This document shows positions 51,949-60,634 of a DNA stretch of 64,000 bases, one piece after another. The stretch is from Flavobacteriales bacterium. GTDB lineage: Bacteria > Bacteroidota > Bacteroidia > Flavobacteriales_D > Crocinitomicaceae. Every line of letters begins with the position of its first letter. Position 1 is the first letter of the stretch. The DNA lies in assembly GCA_947500755.1 (NCBI GenBank), contig CANMTO010000002.1:62001-126000 (forward strand), in the 5' to 3' direction. Under the pieces are notes generated by a model that was not told the origin of the DNA, searched no databases, and saw nothing but the letters and a program-made list of their open reading frames with translations. The translations under genes and the position numbers were made by a program.

Positions 51949-52934
51949 ATTTAGAGGCGATATTCGATTCCTTTAATGCCATGAAGGTTGCCATTGTTGG
52001 TGACGTTATGATTGACTCCTATGTGATGGGCAAAGTTCACCGCATGAGTCCGGAGGCTCCGGTTCCTGTATTGCTACTTGACAAAGAAGAGCATCGTTTA
52101 GGTGGCGCAGCAAATGTAGCACTGAATTTAAAAGCACTGGGCGCCGAAGTTTACCTGTGTTCGGTCATTGGAACAGATACCGCAGCAAAGAAATTCCAGC
52201 ACCTCTTAACAGAAGCAAAGATTCAAAATCAAGAAATTATTCAATCGGAAGACAGAAAAACTACGGTAAAAACAAGGGTTTTGTCGGGAACACAACACGT
52301 ATTACGCATAGATCAAGAAGATACGAGTGACTTAAGTAGAAGCTTGGAAGACGCCTTAATTCAGGCTACAAAACGTCGAATTGATTTGGGAATTGATGCC
52401 TTAATCTTTGAAGATTACAACAAAGGGGTACTTACCCATCGCGTCATTACAGAACTTATTGTCTATGCGCAGGAAAAGGGAGTAAAAACTACGGTGGACC
52501 CTAAGAAAGATAATTTTCTAAGTTATCGAGGCGTGAACTTATTCAAGCCAAACCTCAAGGAAATAAAAGAAGGGCTTGATGTAAACATCGATGTCGTTAA
52601 CAACCCTCATTCAATTGTTGACGGAGCAAAACAATTACGCGATAAACTCAATCACGAATTAACCCTTATCACACTTTCTGAACATGGGGTATTTGTAGAG
52701 AACGGTACCACTTGGAAAATCATTCCGGCGCATTTGAGAGAAATTACCGATGTAAGTGGCGCCGGTGATACGGTTATTGCTGTTGCCACCTTGTGTTTAA
52801 TTGCCGGATTATCCCCTGCTGAAATCGCTTCAATAGCAAATTTATCCGGTGGTTTAGTGTGCGAACACTCAGGCGTTGTAAGTGTTGATAAAGTAGCGCT
52901 ATTGAATGAAGCCCAAAAATTAGTAGATCCATGA
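51945..52934 (+). CDS. D-glycero-beta-D-manno-heptose-7-phosphate kinase (HldE/RfaE kinase-domain type)
   Basis: 329 residues from the ATG at 51945 (ATGA overlap with the aminotransferase). It is a PfkB-family sugar kinase with [29 protein letters not shown] (diagnostic of RfaE; read in two parts near residues 15-43), [17 protein letters not shown] and the catalytic GAGDTVIA. Only the kinase half is present; the nucleotidyltransferase half of HldE is absent, so a separate RfaE2 is expected elsewhere. It makes heptose 1,7-bisphosphate for the LPS inner core. The stop overlaps ubiE by 4 nt. Confidence 0.9.
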   Translation: MNLEAIFDSFNAMKVAIVGDVMIDSYVMGKVHRMSPEAPVPVLLLDKEEHRLGGAANVALNLKALGAEVYLCSVIGTDTAAKKFQHLLTEAKIQNQEIIQSEDRKTTVKTRVLSGTQHVLRIDQEDTSDLSRSLEDALIQATKRRIDLGIDALIFEDYNKGVLTHRVITELIVYAQEKGVKTTVDPKKDNFLSYRGVNLFKPNLKEIKEGLDVNIDVVNNPHSIVDGAKQLRDKLNHELTLITLSEHGVFVENGTTWKIIPAHLREITDVSGAGDTVIAVATLCLIAGLSPAEIASIANLSGGLVCEHSGVVSVDKVALLNEAQKLVDP

Positions 52935-53656
52935 GTGAGATTGTAAAACCGTATAATTCTGATAAATCAAAAAAAGAAGAGGTCGCACAGATGTTTAATA
53001 ACATTTCAGCGCGTTACGATTTTTTAAATCATTTTTTATCCTTGGGTATTGATCACATTTGGCGTAGAAAAGCAGTTAACAAATTACGTGAGATTCAACC
53101 TAAACGCATCTTAGACTTAGCTACTGGAACCGGAGATTTTGCGATTGCCTTGTTGAAACTTAATCCAACTCAAATCATAGGAATGGATATCTCTTCGGGT
53201 ATGCTTGACGTTGGAAAAAACAAAATGAAGGCAAAACAGGTAAGCCATATCATTGACATGCAACTGGGAGACTCTGAAAACATGCCTTTTGAGGACGCTT
53301 ATTTTGATGCGATTACGGTAGGATTTGGCGTTAGAAACTATGAGCATTTAGAAAAAGGACTTACCGAAATGCTTCGGGTAACTCGAAGTGGTGGCAAAAT
53401 TGTAATCTTAGAATTTTCTAAACCAAAACGTTTTCCGATTAAACAAGCGTTTGGGTTTTACTCCAGATTTATTATTCCATTTTTCGGAAAGCGCATTTCA
53501 AAAGATGAAAAAGCATACGCCTATCTTCCTGAAAGTGTTGCTGCATTTCCTGAGGGTAAGGCTTTTACTGATATTTTAAGTAACCTGGGCTATAAACAGG
53601 TAGATGCAAGCTTGGTGAGTGGTGGTATTGCTACGATTTATACGGGCATCAAGTAA
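52931..53656 (+). CDS. ubiE: demethylmenaquinone methyltransferase
   Basis: 241 residues, right for UbiE/MenG. Signature segments: [29 protein letters not shown] (in two parts, residues about 19-47), [14 protein letters not shown], the SAM-binding [12 protein letters not shown], and [13 protein letters not shown] with VILEFSKP. It performs the last step of menaquinone synthesis using SAM. The gene is tightly packed after the heptose kinase and is followed by porT, an order I recall as conserved in flavobacteria. Confidence 0.95.
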   Translation: MSEIVKPYNSDKSKKEEVAQMFNNISARYDFLNHFLSLGIDHIWRRKAVNKLREIQPKRILDLATGTGDFAIALLKLNPTQIIGMDISSGMLDVGKNKMKAKQVSHIIDMQLGDSENMPFEDAYFDAITVGFGVRNYEHLEKGLTEMLRVTRSGGKIVILEFSKPKRFPIKQAFGFYSRFIIPFFGKRISKDEKAYAYLPESVAAFPEGKAFTDILSNLGYKQVDASLVSGGIATIYTGIK

Positions 53657-53670
53657 TGCAACTTATCCGA

Positions 53671-53678
53671 TACTTTTG
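53671..53678 (+). promoter_or_regulatory. -7 box (TACTTTTG) for porT
   Basis: A perfect match in the 35-bp gap after ubiE, 13 nt before the porT ATG, so porT may have its own promoter in addition to readthrough. Confidence 0.45.
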
Positions 53679-53691
53679 CGTTTCTTAACCG

Positions 53692-54405
53692 ATGTCATCA
53701 AAATACATTTTACTTGCGTTTTTCATACCCATGGTTTTGTTTGGACAAAAGTTCAAGCAGGAGCGGTATAAAAATTTCGACCGCAGGTTGTTTCATTTTG
53801 GATTCATGCTTGGATTTAATTCGTCGGATTTCACCTTATATCCAGTTCAAAACGCCTACGAGCAATTCAAGATTTTGAATGTGCAAAATGACGCCCAACC
53901 GGGTGGACAACTCGGTATATTGACTACCATGCGCTTAGGCACTCCCATGATTCGATTGCGTTTTATTCCAACCATTTCATTTTTGGAACGATCCATTAAA
54001 TATACCTTCGAAGACACCACCGTCAAGTTCGGTTATCGCATTGAAGATGAGCGCGTAAACTCAACGAACTTAGACTTCCCATTCATGTTGCAATTCAGGA
54101 CGAAACGCTTGAATAATTTCGCGGCTTATTGTTTAATTGGCGGACAATATTCGATTGATTTACAGTCTCAAGAAAAAGCGTCACAAAACTTTATAGATCC
54201 ATTTATAAAAATAAAACGCTATGATTGGCAAGGACAAGTGGGCGGTGGTCTCGAATTCTTTGCACCCTACTTTAAATTTGGTATGGAGTTAAAATTCACA
54301 CATGGATTCAGTAACGTATTCGTGAAAGACAACACCTACATTGCCGCGCCTATTCAAACCTTATACAACAGAGGCTGGGTATTTTCAATAATCTTTGAAG
54401 GGTAA
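53692..54405 (+). CDS. porT: PorT-family outer-membrane protein (type IX secretion)
   Basis: 237 residues. A signal peptide (to about residue 19, MVLFGQ) is followed by a barrel-type sequence. LFHFGFMLGFNSSDFTLYP, GGQLGILTTMRLGTPMIRL and a closing GWVFSIIFEG are typical of PorT/SprT, required for T9SS export in Porphyromonas and Flavobacterium. Position right after ubiE supports the call. The length, the G-x-x-x-G strand ends and the presence of T9SS cargo in this window fit. The stop overlaps the following start by one base (TAATG). Confidence 0.85.
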   Translation: MSSKYILLAFFIPMVLFGQKFKQERYKNFDRRLFHFGFMLGFNSSDFTLYPVQNAYEQFKILNVQNDAQPGGQLGILTTMRLGTPMIRLRFIPTISFLERSIKYTFEDTTVKFGYRIEDERVNSTNLDFPFMLQFRTKRLNNFAAYCLIGGQYSIDLQSQEKASQNFIDPFIKIKRYDWQGQVGGGLEFFAPYFKFGMELKFTHGFSNVFVKDNTYIAAPIQTLYNRGWVFSIIFEG

Positions 54406-55931
54406 TGGAAGTAGTTTCCTTTGTGTGTAGTCCAGAAGAAGCGAAAGATTGGAGTGCAATCAAGCGAATCATTGAGAAACAAACGGGAAAAACGTATGAG
54501 TACATTCGTTGGAAAAAGCGCAGCATTGATGCGCGTTCTCGTCAAATTAAAATCAACGCCACATTTGAATGTTCCAATACTCCGCTACCCGACCGCATTC
54601 GAACCTTTACATTTCATAAGGTACATCATTCCCCTGAAGTTCATATCATTGGGGCTGGTCCAGCGGGATTATTTGCTGCATTAAAAGCCTTAATGCGTGG
54701 TCTAAAACCCGTTGTTTTTGAACGAGGCAAGGATGTTAAAGCGCGCCGGAGGGATTTAGCTCGAATTGCACGCGAACAAATAATTAATGAAGAATCTAAT
54801 TATTGTTTTGGAGAAGGCGGTGCAGGAACCTATTCTGACGGCAAATTGTATACCCGATCGAAAAAGCGCGGTGAGGTGGATTTAGTACTCGAACTTTTAG
54901 TGTATTTCGGGGCGGACGAAGATATTCTTGTTGAGGCGCATCCGCACATTGGAACGAATAAACTGCCTAAAATCATTGAGAATATTCGGAACTTCATTAT
55001 TGAACAGGGCGGCGAGATTCACTTTGAATCTAAATTAACCGGGATAACAAGAACTGATAACAAAATCAGTCACTTGGAGATCAACCATGGTGAACAGACA
55101 CCCATAAAACAGGTAATATTAGCTACAGGTCATTCTGCGAGAGATATTTTTTATTTGTTGCATCAAACGGGAATTAAAGTCTTGGCAAAACCCTTTGCCT
55201 TGGGGGTGCGCGTTGAACATACACAAGCCTTGATTGACCAAATGCAATATCACGGGCGATTAAACGACGAATATCTAGCTCCGGCTTCTTACAGTTTGGT
55301 AGAGCAAATCGATGGACGCGGTGTTTACTCCTTTTGCATGTGTCCGGGGGGTATCATTGCACCTTGCGCTACATCAAATGGCGAAGTCGTAACCAACGGA
55401 TGGTCACCGTCTAAACGCAACAATCCCTATTCGAATTCAGGAATTGTAGTTTCCATTGACCCAACTGATTTTGAAAACCCTGAGGATCCGTTTGTTTGCT
55501 TAACATTCCAACAAGAAGTTGAGAAATTATGCCACGACGCTACAGGAAATAATCAAAAAGTTCCTGCACAGCGTTTACTGGACTTTGTTGAAGGGCGAAA
55601 ATCAAAAGATTTTCCACGTTCTAGTTATACACCGGGAATAGAAAGTGTTCGACTCGACGAAGTATTACCGCCCCTTGTGGCCAAACGTCTACAGAAGGCA
55701 TTTCAGGCCTTTGACAAGAAAATGCCTGGGTTTCTTACCAACGATGCCGTAGTGCATGCACCGGAATCGAGAACTTCCTCACCTGTTCTGATTCCTCGGG
55801 ACAAAGAACGGATGCATCACGTGGAAATCATTAATCTTTACCCGTGTGCAGAGGGGGCAGGATACGCTGGAGGAATTGTGTCAGCAGCGATTGATGGGAT
55901 GAAATGTGTAGAGGCTTCCTCTAAACGATAG
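54405..55931 (+). CDS. FAD-dependent dehydrogenase (COG2509-like)
   Basis: 508 residues. An N-terminal basic region (EKQTGKTYEYIRWKKRSIDA) precedes the Rossmann motif IIGAGPAGLFAALKALMRGL (about 84-103). FGEGGAGTYSDGKLYTR and a C-terminal PCAEGAGYAGGIVSAAIDGM complete the FAD site and match the COG2509 'uncharacterised FAD-dependent dehydrogenase' group. The substrate is unknown. It is the last gene of the run that began at 50752, and ends 21 bp before the convergent GldL/M-like gene with no visible terminator between. Confidence 0.85.
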   Translation: MEVVSFVCSPEEAKDWSAIKRIIEKQTGKTYEYIRWKKRSIDARSRQIKINATFECSNTPLPDRIRTFTFHKVHHSPEVHIIGAGPAGLFAALKALMRGLKPVVFERGKDVKARRRDLARIAREQIINEESNYCFGEGGAGTYSDGKLYTRSKKRGEVDLVLELLVYFGADEDILVEAHPHIGTNKLPKIIENIRNFIIEQGGEIHFESKLTGITRTDNKISHLEINHGEQTPIKQVILATGHSARDIFYLLHQTGIKVLAKPFALGVRVEHTQALIDQMQYHGRLNDEYLAPASYSLVEQIDGRGVYSFCMCPGGIIAPCATSNGEVVTNGWSPSKRNNPYSNSGIVVSIDPTDFENPEDPFVCLTFQQEVEKLCHDATGNNQKVPAQRLLDFVEGRKSKDFPRSSYTPGIESVRLDEVLPPLVAKRLQKAFQAFDKKMPGFLTNDAVVHAPESRTSSPVLIPRDKERMHHVEIINLYPCAEGAGYAGGIVSAAIDGMKCVEASSKR

Positions 55932-55952
55932 AAAATTGAATACAAAATCAAA

Positions 55953-57377
55953 CTATCTATTGGCAATCATTGAAATGGCCTTATTTCTTCCTTCAATTAT
56001 CTCGAGTTGTAACTTAGATAAATTATTCAATACTGAAATTAAAGACTCCCCACCGAATTCCTTTTCAACCCAATGGCTATTGTAGTCGCCCATATTATAT
56101 TTTTCAGGCTTATACATACTTGCGTACAAATCAAGCAGTTTAGTTACATCCTTCGGATTTACAATCTGACCTGAATTCGTAAGCAATTTTTCAAATTCTT
56201 GAATTCGTAATACAGAAGAATTGTTTTCTAAACTAATTTTAAAATTGGTAGTGTTGTTTGAATACGTACCACAAATTTCAACCAATTTATCTCTATAATC
56301 ATTAAAACCCATCCATATCGTTCTGTAAGCTTTTGATTGTTGGTGTGTATTTTCATCAAATGGTCCCAAAACCCTCCAACTCACTTCCCTATTTGACTGA
56401 TACATAATAGCATTAGCATTCAATTTAGCAGGTAATAGCGGATTATTATCATTGTATTTTACCCACAACAAACTATTAAAATCATTAACTCTTACATTAT
56501 TGTTAACCGCCTCACCAGCCTCCTTCAAAAGTAACAACTTTAAATCATCGATATTCTTGATTAGATCTTGCGCTAATCCATCGACATCATCGATTGCTTT
56601 TAATTTTGATTTTACTAATCCATCTCCAGCGCTGTCAACAGCACCTTTTGTAAGTTCAATTTGCATCAAATCACCAACATAAATCTTATTAACCATTTCA
56701 TCATGTAAAACAACTTGTTGGGATAACATTGAATCGGTAATTTTTATTTTATTATTATTCGCAATGAGTAACATCGAAAAAAGGGGAATTAAAACAATCG
56801 GAATAGATTTATCTGATATGCCAAACAACCCTCTTCGTTGATCCACATCACTCATAAAATAAGCCACAAATGAAATTACGAAAGAGATACTTCCAACGAA
56901 CATAAGTTCATTTACCCCTGGCCAATGCATTAAAAAGAAAAGAAAATAAATTGCAAGAATTGAAACACCAACATTTAAAAAAACATTGATGAACGAATGC
57001 GTAGAACTGCGGAATGCCACAGACCTTATAAAAAAGATAATTGATATGAAGGTTATGGAAAAAATCAACATTTCGTTACAAAATGGCCAGTGCATAATTT
57101 TGAATAAAAACCCTTGAATCATAATGGATAATAACAAATGGAATGTAATGGTGAAAAATTTAGAAAATCCTTTGATTGACGAATCTTTTCGAAAACCAAT
57201 TATTAAACTTGAAATACTTAAACCTAACATTCCTAAAATCAACATCTCATTGCATCCTGGATAATGGGATACTTTCATTCCGTAACCCGCAACAGTAACA
57301 ATCATAGAGAGGTAAATCAAATAATCTCCAATGTTATTTCGTGTCATTTTTTTTTCAATTACTAATTTTTCATTCAT
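55953..57377 (-). CDS. three tandem GldL-like transmembrane hairpins joined to a GldM-like periplasmic region
   Basis: 474 residues from the ATG at 57377; an upstream TTG is weak. Residues about 17-62, 72-118 and 130-175 form three repeated pairs of membrane helices. Each pair has the same motif after its first helix: K35-VSHYPGCNEML, K93-IMHWPFCNEML and F148-LMHWPGVNELM. This is like the K-I-x-HWPG of GldL, the T9SS/gliding motor stator. A seventh helix (about 191-206) leads to a soluble part ending WVEKEFGGESLISVLNNL, SKLQLEIIEGRNKA, like the end of the first GldM domain. GldL's TM2 glutamate after the motif is not evident. Likely a composite motor relative or paralogue; function inferred. 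Confidence 0.7.
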   Translation of the reverse strand: MNEKLVIEKKMTRNNIGDYLIYLSMIVTVAGYGMKVSHYPGCNEMLILGMLGLSISSLIIGFRKDSSIKGFSKFFTITFHLLLSIMIQGFLFKIMHWPFCNEMLIFSITFISIIFFIRSVAFRSSTHSFINVFLNVGVSILAIYFLFFLMHWPGVNELMFVGSISFVISFVAYFMSDVDQRRGLFGISDKSIPIVLIPLFSMLLIANNNKIKITDSMLSQQVVLHDEMVNKIYVGDLMQIELTKGAVDSAGDGLVKSKLKAIDDVDGLAQDLIKNIDDLKLLLLKEAGEAVNNNVRVNDFNSLLWVKYNDNNPLLPAKLNANAIMYQSNREVSWRVLGPFDENTHQQSKAYRTIWMGFNDYRDKLVEICGTYSNNTTNFKISLENNSSVLRIQEFEKLLTNSGQIVNPKDVTKLLDLYASMYKPEKYNMGDYNSHWVEKEFGGESLISVLNNLSKLQLEIIEGRNKAISMIANR

Positions 57378-57658
57378 AATCTCAGTTCTATTTAATTCAA
57401 CATTTTTTTTATAAAAATACAAATTAAATGGAAAAATTAAGAATTAAAAATTATTAGTTGTAGCAAGTGATTTTCATTTTTACATGCATAGTTTCTATAA
57501 AAAACATTCAAATCAAATCTTTTATGGTTGAAAGTGACCCTATACTCGAACTGTAAGTAGGCAAGTATTCAAATCGAAACAATTAATATCAAAAGAAATT
57601 AATCGCTAAATTAAACTAAAGGAAAGTTCTCCGGTACATATTTCCCTACCTTTACCCC
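57378..57658. other. A/T-rich intergenic region between divergent GldL/M-like gene and mnmA
   Basis: 281 bp with no reading frame I would support. It holds the mnmA -7 box at its right end. On the minus strand TAATTTG and TATTTTTA fragments near 57412-57427 could serve the GldL/M-like gene, without a clear consensus match. I see no inverted repeat or RNA gene in it. Confidence 0.6.
57647..57654 (+). promoter_or_regulatory. -7 box (TACCTTTA) for mnmA
   Basis: TACCTTTA is followed by CCCC and the ATG at 57659, the same layout as the box for the symporter at 7194. Confidence 0.5.
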
Positions 57659-58837
57659 ATGAAACGCGTGGTTGTTGGTCTTTCTGGTGGGGTGGATTCC
57701 AGTGTGGCTGCTTACCTTTTAATTCAACAAGGCTACGAGGTCATTGGCATGTTCATGCGCAATTGGCACGATGAAACGGTTACCCTTTCCAACGACTGTC
57801 CGTGGATTGATGATGCGAACGATGCCTTACTTGTTGCGCAACACCTTGGCATTCCCTTTCAAGTGGTGGATTTAAGTGCGCAATACAAAGACCGTATCGT
57901 AGATTACATGTTTCGCGAATACGAAGCCGGCAGAACGCCCAATCCCGATGTACTCTGCAACCGTGAGATTAAATTCGATGTATTTTTAAAGGAAGCCCTT
58001 GCCCTTGGCGCAGACTATGTAGCCACCGGACACTATTGCCGTAAGCTCATTCATGAAGATGGAACCCATGGGTTATTGAGTGGGCTCGACGGGAACAAAG
58101 ACCAGAGTTATTTCCTTTGTCAAGTGAGTCAGGAGCAACTTCAACGTGCCCTCTTCCCTATTGGCGACTTAACCAAGGCTCAAGTGAGAGAACTAGCAAG
58201 CGAACAAGGATTACTCACCGCAGAAAAAAAAGACTCTCAGGGTTTATGTTTTGTGGGAAAAATCAGTCTACCCACCTTTCTACAACAACAATTAGCCACT
58301 AAGCCTGGACCGATTATAGAAATTCCTAGCACGCTTCCACAATACGAAAGCTATCAAACGATACCGCATGACTTAGCGCATGTTGTAGAATTAGCAAGGC
58401 CCTTTACTTACGAAGCCTTCATGGGTAAGCAAGTTGCCACACACCAAGGCGCGCACTATTACACCATCGGACAACGCAAAGGCTTGCATATCGGCGGACG
58501 ACCAGAACCAAGTTTTGTACTGGCAACCGATACGCAAACGAATGTGATTTATTCAGGGCAAACCGATGAACACCCGGGACTATATCGACGAGCACTCCAA
58601 CTAAGTTCCAATGAAATCAATTGGATTCAGCCCATTCCAGAAGAATCGCTGGAAAAAGGGATTTCTTGTTCCATTCGAATTCGTTACCGTCAAGCGCTGC
58701 AAGAAGGAACCTTAATTAAAAAAGAAGGAATCTTGTATATATTATTTGAAAAACCTCAACGAGGAATTACGCCCGGACAGTTTGCGGCCTGGTATCAGAA
58801 CGATGAGCTGATTGGCTCTGGGATCATTGCGGAGTGA
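57659..58837 (+). CDS. mnmA: tRNA-specific 2-thiouridylase
   Basis: 392 residues. N-terminal PP-loop [18 protein letters not shown], catalytic cysteines in [12 protein letters not shown] and [11 protein letters not shown], and ATGHYCRK between them are diagnostic. A small acidic insertion ([12 protein letters not shown]) follows the NWHD segment. It adds sulfur to U34 of Lys, Glu and Gln tRNAs. The gene looks somewhat richer in G and C than the A/T-rich region to its left; this is a visual impression, not computed. A pair of palindromic repeats follows. Confidence 0.95.
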   Translation: MKRVVVGLSGGVDSSVAAYLLIQQGYEVIGMFMRNWHDETVTLSNDCPWIDDANDALLVAQHLGIPFQVVDLSAQYKDRIVDYMFREYEAGRTPNPDVLCNREIKFDVFLKEALALGADYVATGHYCRKLIHEDGTHGLLSGLDGNKDQSYFLCQVSQEQLQRALFPIGDLTKAQVRELASEQGLLTAEKKDSQGLCFVGKISLPTFLQQQLATKPGPIIEIPSTLPQYESYQTIPHDLAHVVELARPFTYEAFMGKQVATHQGAHYYTIGQRKGLHIGGRPEPSFVLATDTQTNVIYSGQTDEHPGLYRRALQLSSNEINWIQPIPEESLEKGISCSIRIRYRQALQEGTLIKKEGILYILFEKPQRGITPGQFAAWYQNDELIGSGIIAE

Positions 58838-58857
58838 TTACCGGAGAAGAAAAGGTG

Positions 58858-58877
58858 CGACTCCGATGGAGTCGGTT
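58858..58877 (+). repeat. palindromic repeat copy 1
   Basis: CGACTCCGATGGAGTCGGTT: a 7-bp perfect inverted repeat (CGACTCC/GGAGTCG) around GAT. An identical 20-bp copy lies 53 bp downstream. Confidence 0.8.
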
Positions 58878-58910
58878 TAGATACGGATAAGTGTTGCCCG
58901 TTATTATATT

Positions 58911-58930
58911 CGACTCCGATGGAGTCGGTT
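58911..58930 (+). repeat. palindromic repeat copy 2
   Basis: An exact second copy of the 20-bp unit at 58858, in the same orientation. Both lie in the mnmA 3' intergenic region, where they may form hairpins. Confidence 0.8.
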
Positions 58931-58954
58931 CGAGGATAGAAATCAATTCGGGTG

Positions 58955-59149
58955 TTAATTCATGCACATCGAAAAGAAAATCGTTTGCTCCATTTCGGAA
59001 GCGCCGTTGTCTTTTTTGATTTGATCCATCAGGTTAGCTACTTCAAAAATCGACATCGTCGACTTGGTTCCTTGCTCACGGTGTACGGAAAGTTTCAATT
59101 TAGCTTCGCGTACTACTTTACTTCTAAGACTTTGTTGATATTGTGCCAT
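58955..59149 (-). CDS. small hypothetical protein
   Basis: 64 residues from the ATG at 59149 (a longer start at 59185 is possible). Charged, helix-rich sequence (QYQQSLRSKVVREAKLKLSV, EVANLMDQIKKDN), no signal peptide or membrane helix, and no family recognised. It lies between the palindromic repeats and the nuclease gene, with no clear -7 box. The composition looks protein-like, so it is kept with modest confidence. Confidence 0.45.
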   Translation of the reverse strand: MAQYQQSLRSKVVREAKLKLSVHREQGTKSTMSIFEVANLMDQIKKDNGASEMEQTIFFSMCMN

Positions 59150-59229
59150 GGTTAAAATTTTGTAACGATGGCATCTTACGGACAATCTGTAACGAGGTTA
59201 CAAAAATGATTAATCTAACGAATCACACC

Positions 59230-60195
59230 CTACGGTTTATGCTGATAACAAAACCCATCGGCGTCTCCCGTCATTCGCTTACATCGCGCACCTGCTTTGG
59301 TGATTCCATTACATTGAGTTTGTAATGACCCCGGTTGCGTTGGAGTACTTGGATTCGGTGAAGGGGAATTAATTATTTTCCAAGTCCAGCAAGGAATACA
59401 CACTTCCTTCTCAAACGCATTTTCCCTTGAATCCGGGAGCTTATTAAAGAAATCGATCCCTGTTTCTTGCTCCACTTGATCTACCGATACCGCAAAGTTT
59501 TCTAGGGGCTCTTTACTTGCTTCATTGGGCATTAAAAAACCAATCGCCTTGGCGTCACCACCGGTATTATCCAAGATTACTTTATAATAGTATTTCGGAA
59601 TCGACACTCCGTTCGGACCCATTTGAACAAGTCCATCCTTTAGTACAGGACCAGTAACCACATAAATGCTGTCGTATGCCTTAGCCCAGGTGCGCACTTG
59701 CTCTTCTAACATTTTCCAGATCCCACGATTGAACCCAGGAACTTGCGGACTCATATTACTGAAGTAAAACGATTCAGCCATGGCTTGCTGTGACCAACCC
59801 ATATCCGCTGCAGGCGCTAAATGCCCGCGGTCATACCCTGATTTCAAATAATCCCCTACCGTAGCAGTTCCTGTAGAAACCGCAGGATCAGGGATGAAAT
59901 CATCGGTTCGTTCAAATGCTTTTTCCGTTTCCTTTTTAGTCAATTCATACCCAATCCAAAAGGCTTGTTCATGTTTCTCAGAATACTGAAACGCATAGCC
60001 CAAATGCTTAATTACGGGTATATTTCCTTTCATTAACGGAAGCTCTAAGGCATCAGGATTTATTGAATCTGGAGGAAGCGCGTTCGAACTTACCCGCTCC
60101 ATTCTTGAGTTTATTGTCGAGTCAATCGAACAAAACGAATAGGCGACCAAAACAAATGCACCTAGAAACAATATTACTAACCAACGTTTTTTCAT
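59230..60195 (-). CDS. exported DNA/RNA non-specific endonuclease with C-terminal Cys/His module
   Basis: 321 residues. An N-terminal hydrophobic segment (WLVILFLGAFVLVAYSFCS) is an uncleaved anchor or signal. The nuclease core has the catalytic DRGH motif (SGYDRGHLAPAADM) and the metal-site asparagine in FNRGIWKMLE. After a Pro/Ser-rich linker, the last 27 residues (CNGITKAGARCKRMTGDADG, then FCYQH) form a compact C-x8-C-x11-C-x2-H module that could bind zinc. It probably degrades extracellular nucleic acid. It directly follows the GNAT gene with no gap. Confidence 0.88.
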   Translation of the reverse strand: MKKRWLVILFLGAFVLVAYSFCSIDSTINSRMERVSSNALPPDSINPDALELPLMKGNIPVIKHLGYAFQYSEKHEQAFWIGYELTKKETEKAFERTDDFIPDPAVSTGTATVGDYLKSGYDRGHLAPAADMGWSQQAMAESFYFSNMSPQVPGFNRGIWKMLEEQVRTWAKAYDSIYVVTGPVLKDGLVQMGPNGVSIPKYYYKVILDNTGGDAKAIGFLMPNEASKEPLENFAVSVDQVEQETGIDFFNKLPDSRENAFEKEVCIPCWTWKIINSPSPNPSTPTQPGSLQTQCNGITKAGARCKRMTGDADGFCYQHKP

Positions 60196-60633
60196 CTACC
60201 TAATTTTTCCTTTATCTAACAAATGTATGAAATGAAATCCTTTGGGAGAGAATCCTTGGTTATAAAAGAACTTGTGCGCTTTGAAATTTGTAGTATAGGA
60301 ATCTAAGGCCATCATATTACACCCGAGGGTTTTAGCTTTTTCTTCGAGATAATCGACGATCATCTTACCCACTCCCTTACTTCTTATTTTTTCTGAGACA
60401 ATAATGTTGTCAATTTCAAGGTATTTCCCACACCATAATTTATTCCCAATCCATACTCCTGAAAGACCCAAACAACGTTCATTTTCCAACACAACCACCT
60501 GCGTGTAATTGTGCTGAACCATGAAAGTAAGCTCATTTATATATTCTTCCCGCGTTAACGATGGGTATAATTCAGTGAGCACCTCATAGGTCGCCATCAT
60601 CTCCTCAACAGTGGTTAATTCAATTACTTTCAT
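60196..60633 (-). CDS. GNAT N-acetyltransferase
   Basis: 145 residues, a complete GNAT domain. IDNIIVSEKIRSKGVGKMIV carries the acetyl-CoA loop (R-x-x-G-x-G), and ALDSYTTNFKAHKFFYNQGF is the C-terminal motif. Substrate unknown. It sits 1 bp after the stop of the S9 peptidase and abuts the nuclease gene, so the three are probably one transcript. Confidence 0.85.
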   Translation of the reverse strand: MKVIELTTVEEMMATYEVLTELYPSLTREEYINELTFMVQHNYTQVVVLENERCLGLSGVWIGNKLWCGKYLEIDNIIVSEKIRSKGVGKMIVDYLEEKAKTLGCNMMALDSYTTNFKAHKFFYNQGFSPKGFHFIHLLDKGKIR

Positions 60634-60634
60634 C

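Noticed and set aside
58927-58936. GGTTCGAGG resembling the T-loop of a tRNA
   Set aside because: No acceptor stem, anticodon arm or CCA end fits around it; it is simply the end of the palindromic repeat and its flank.
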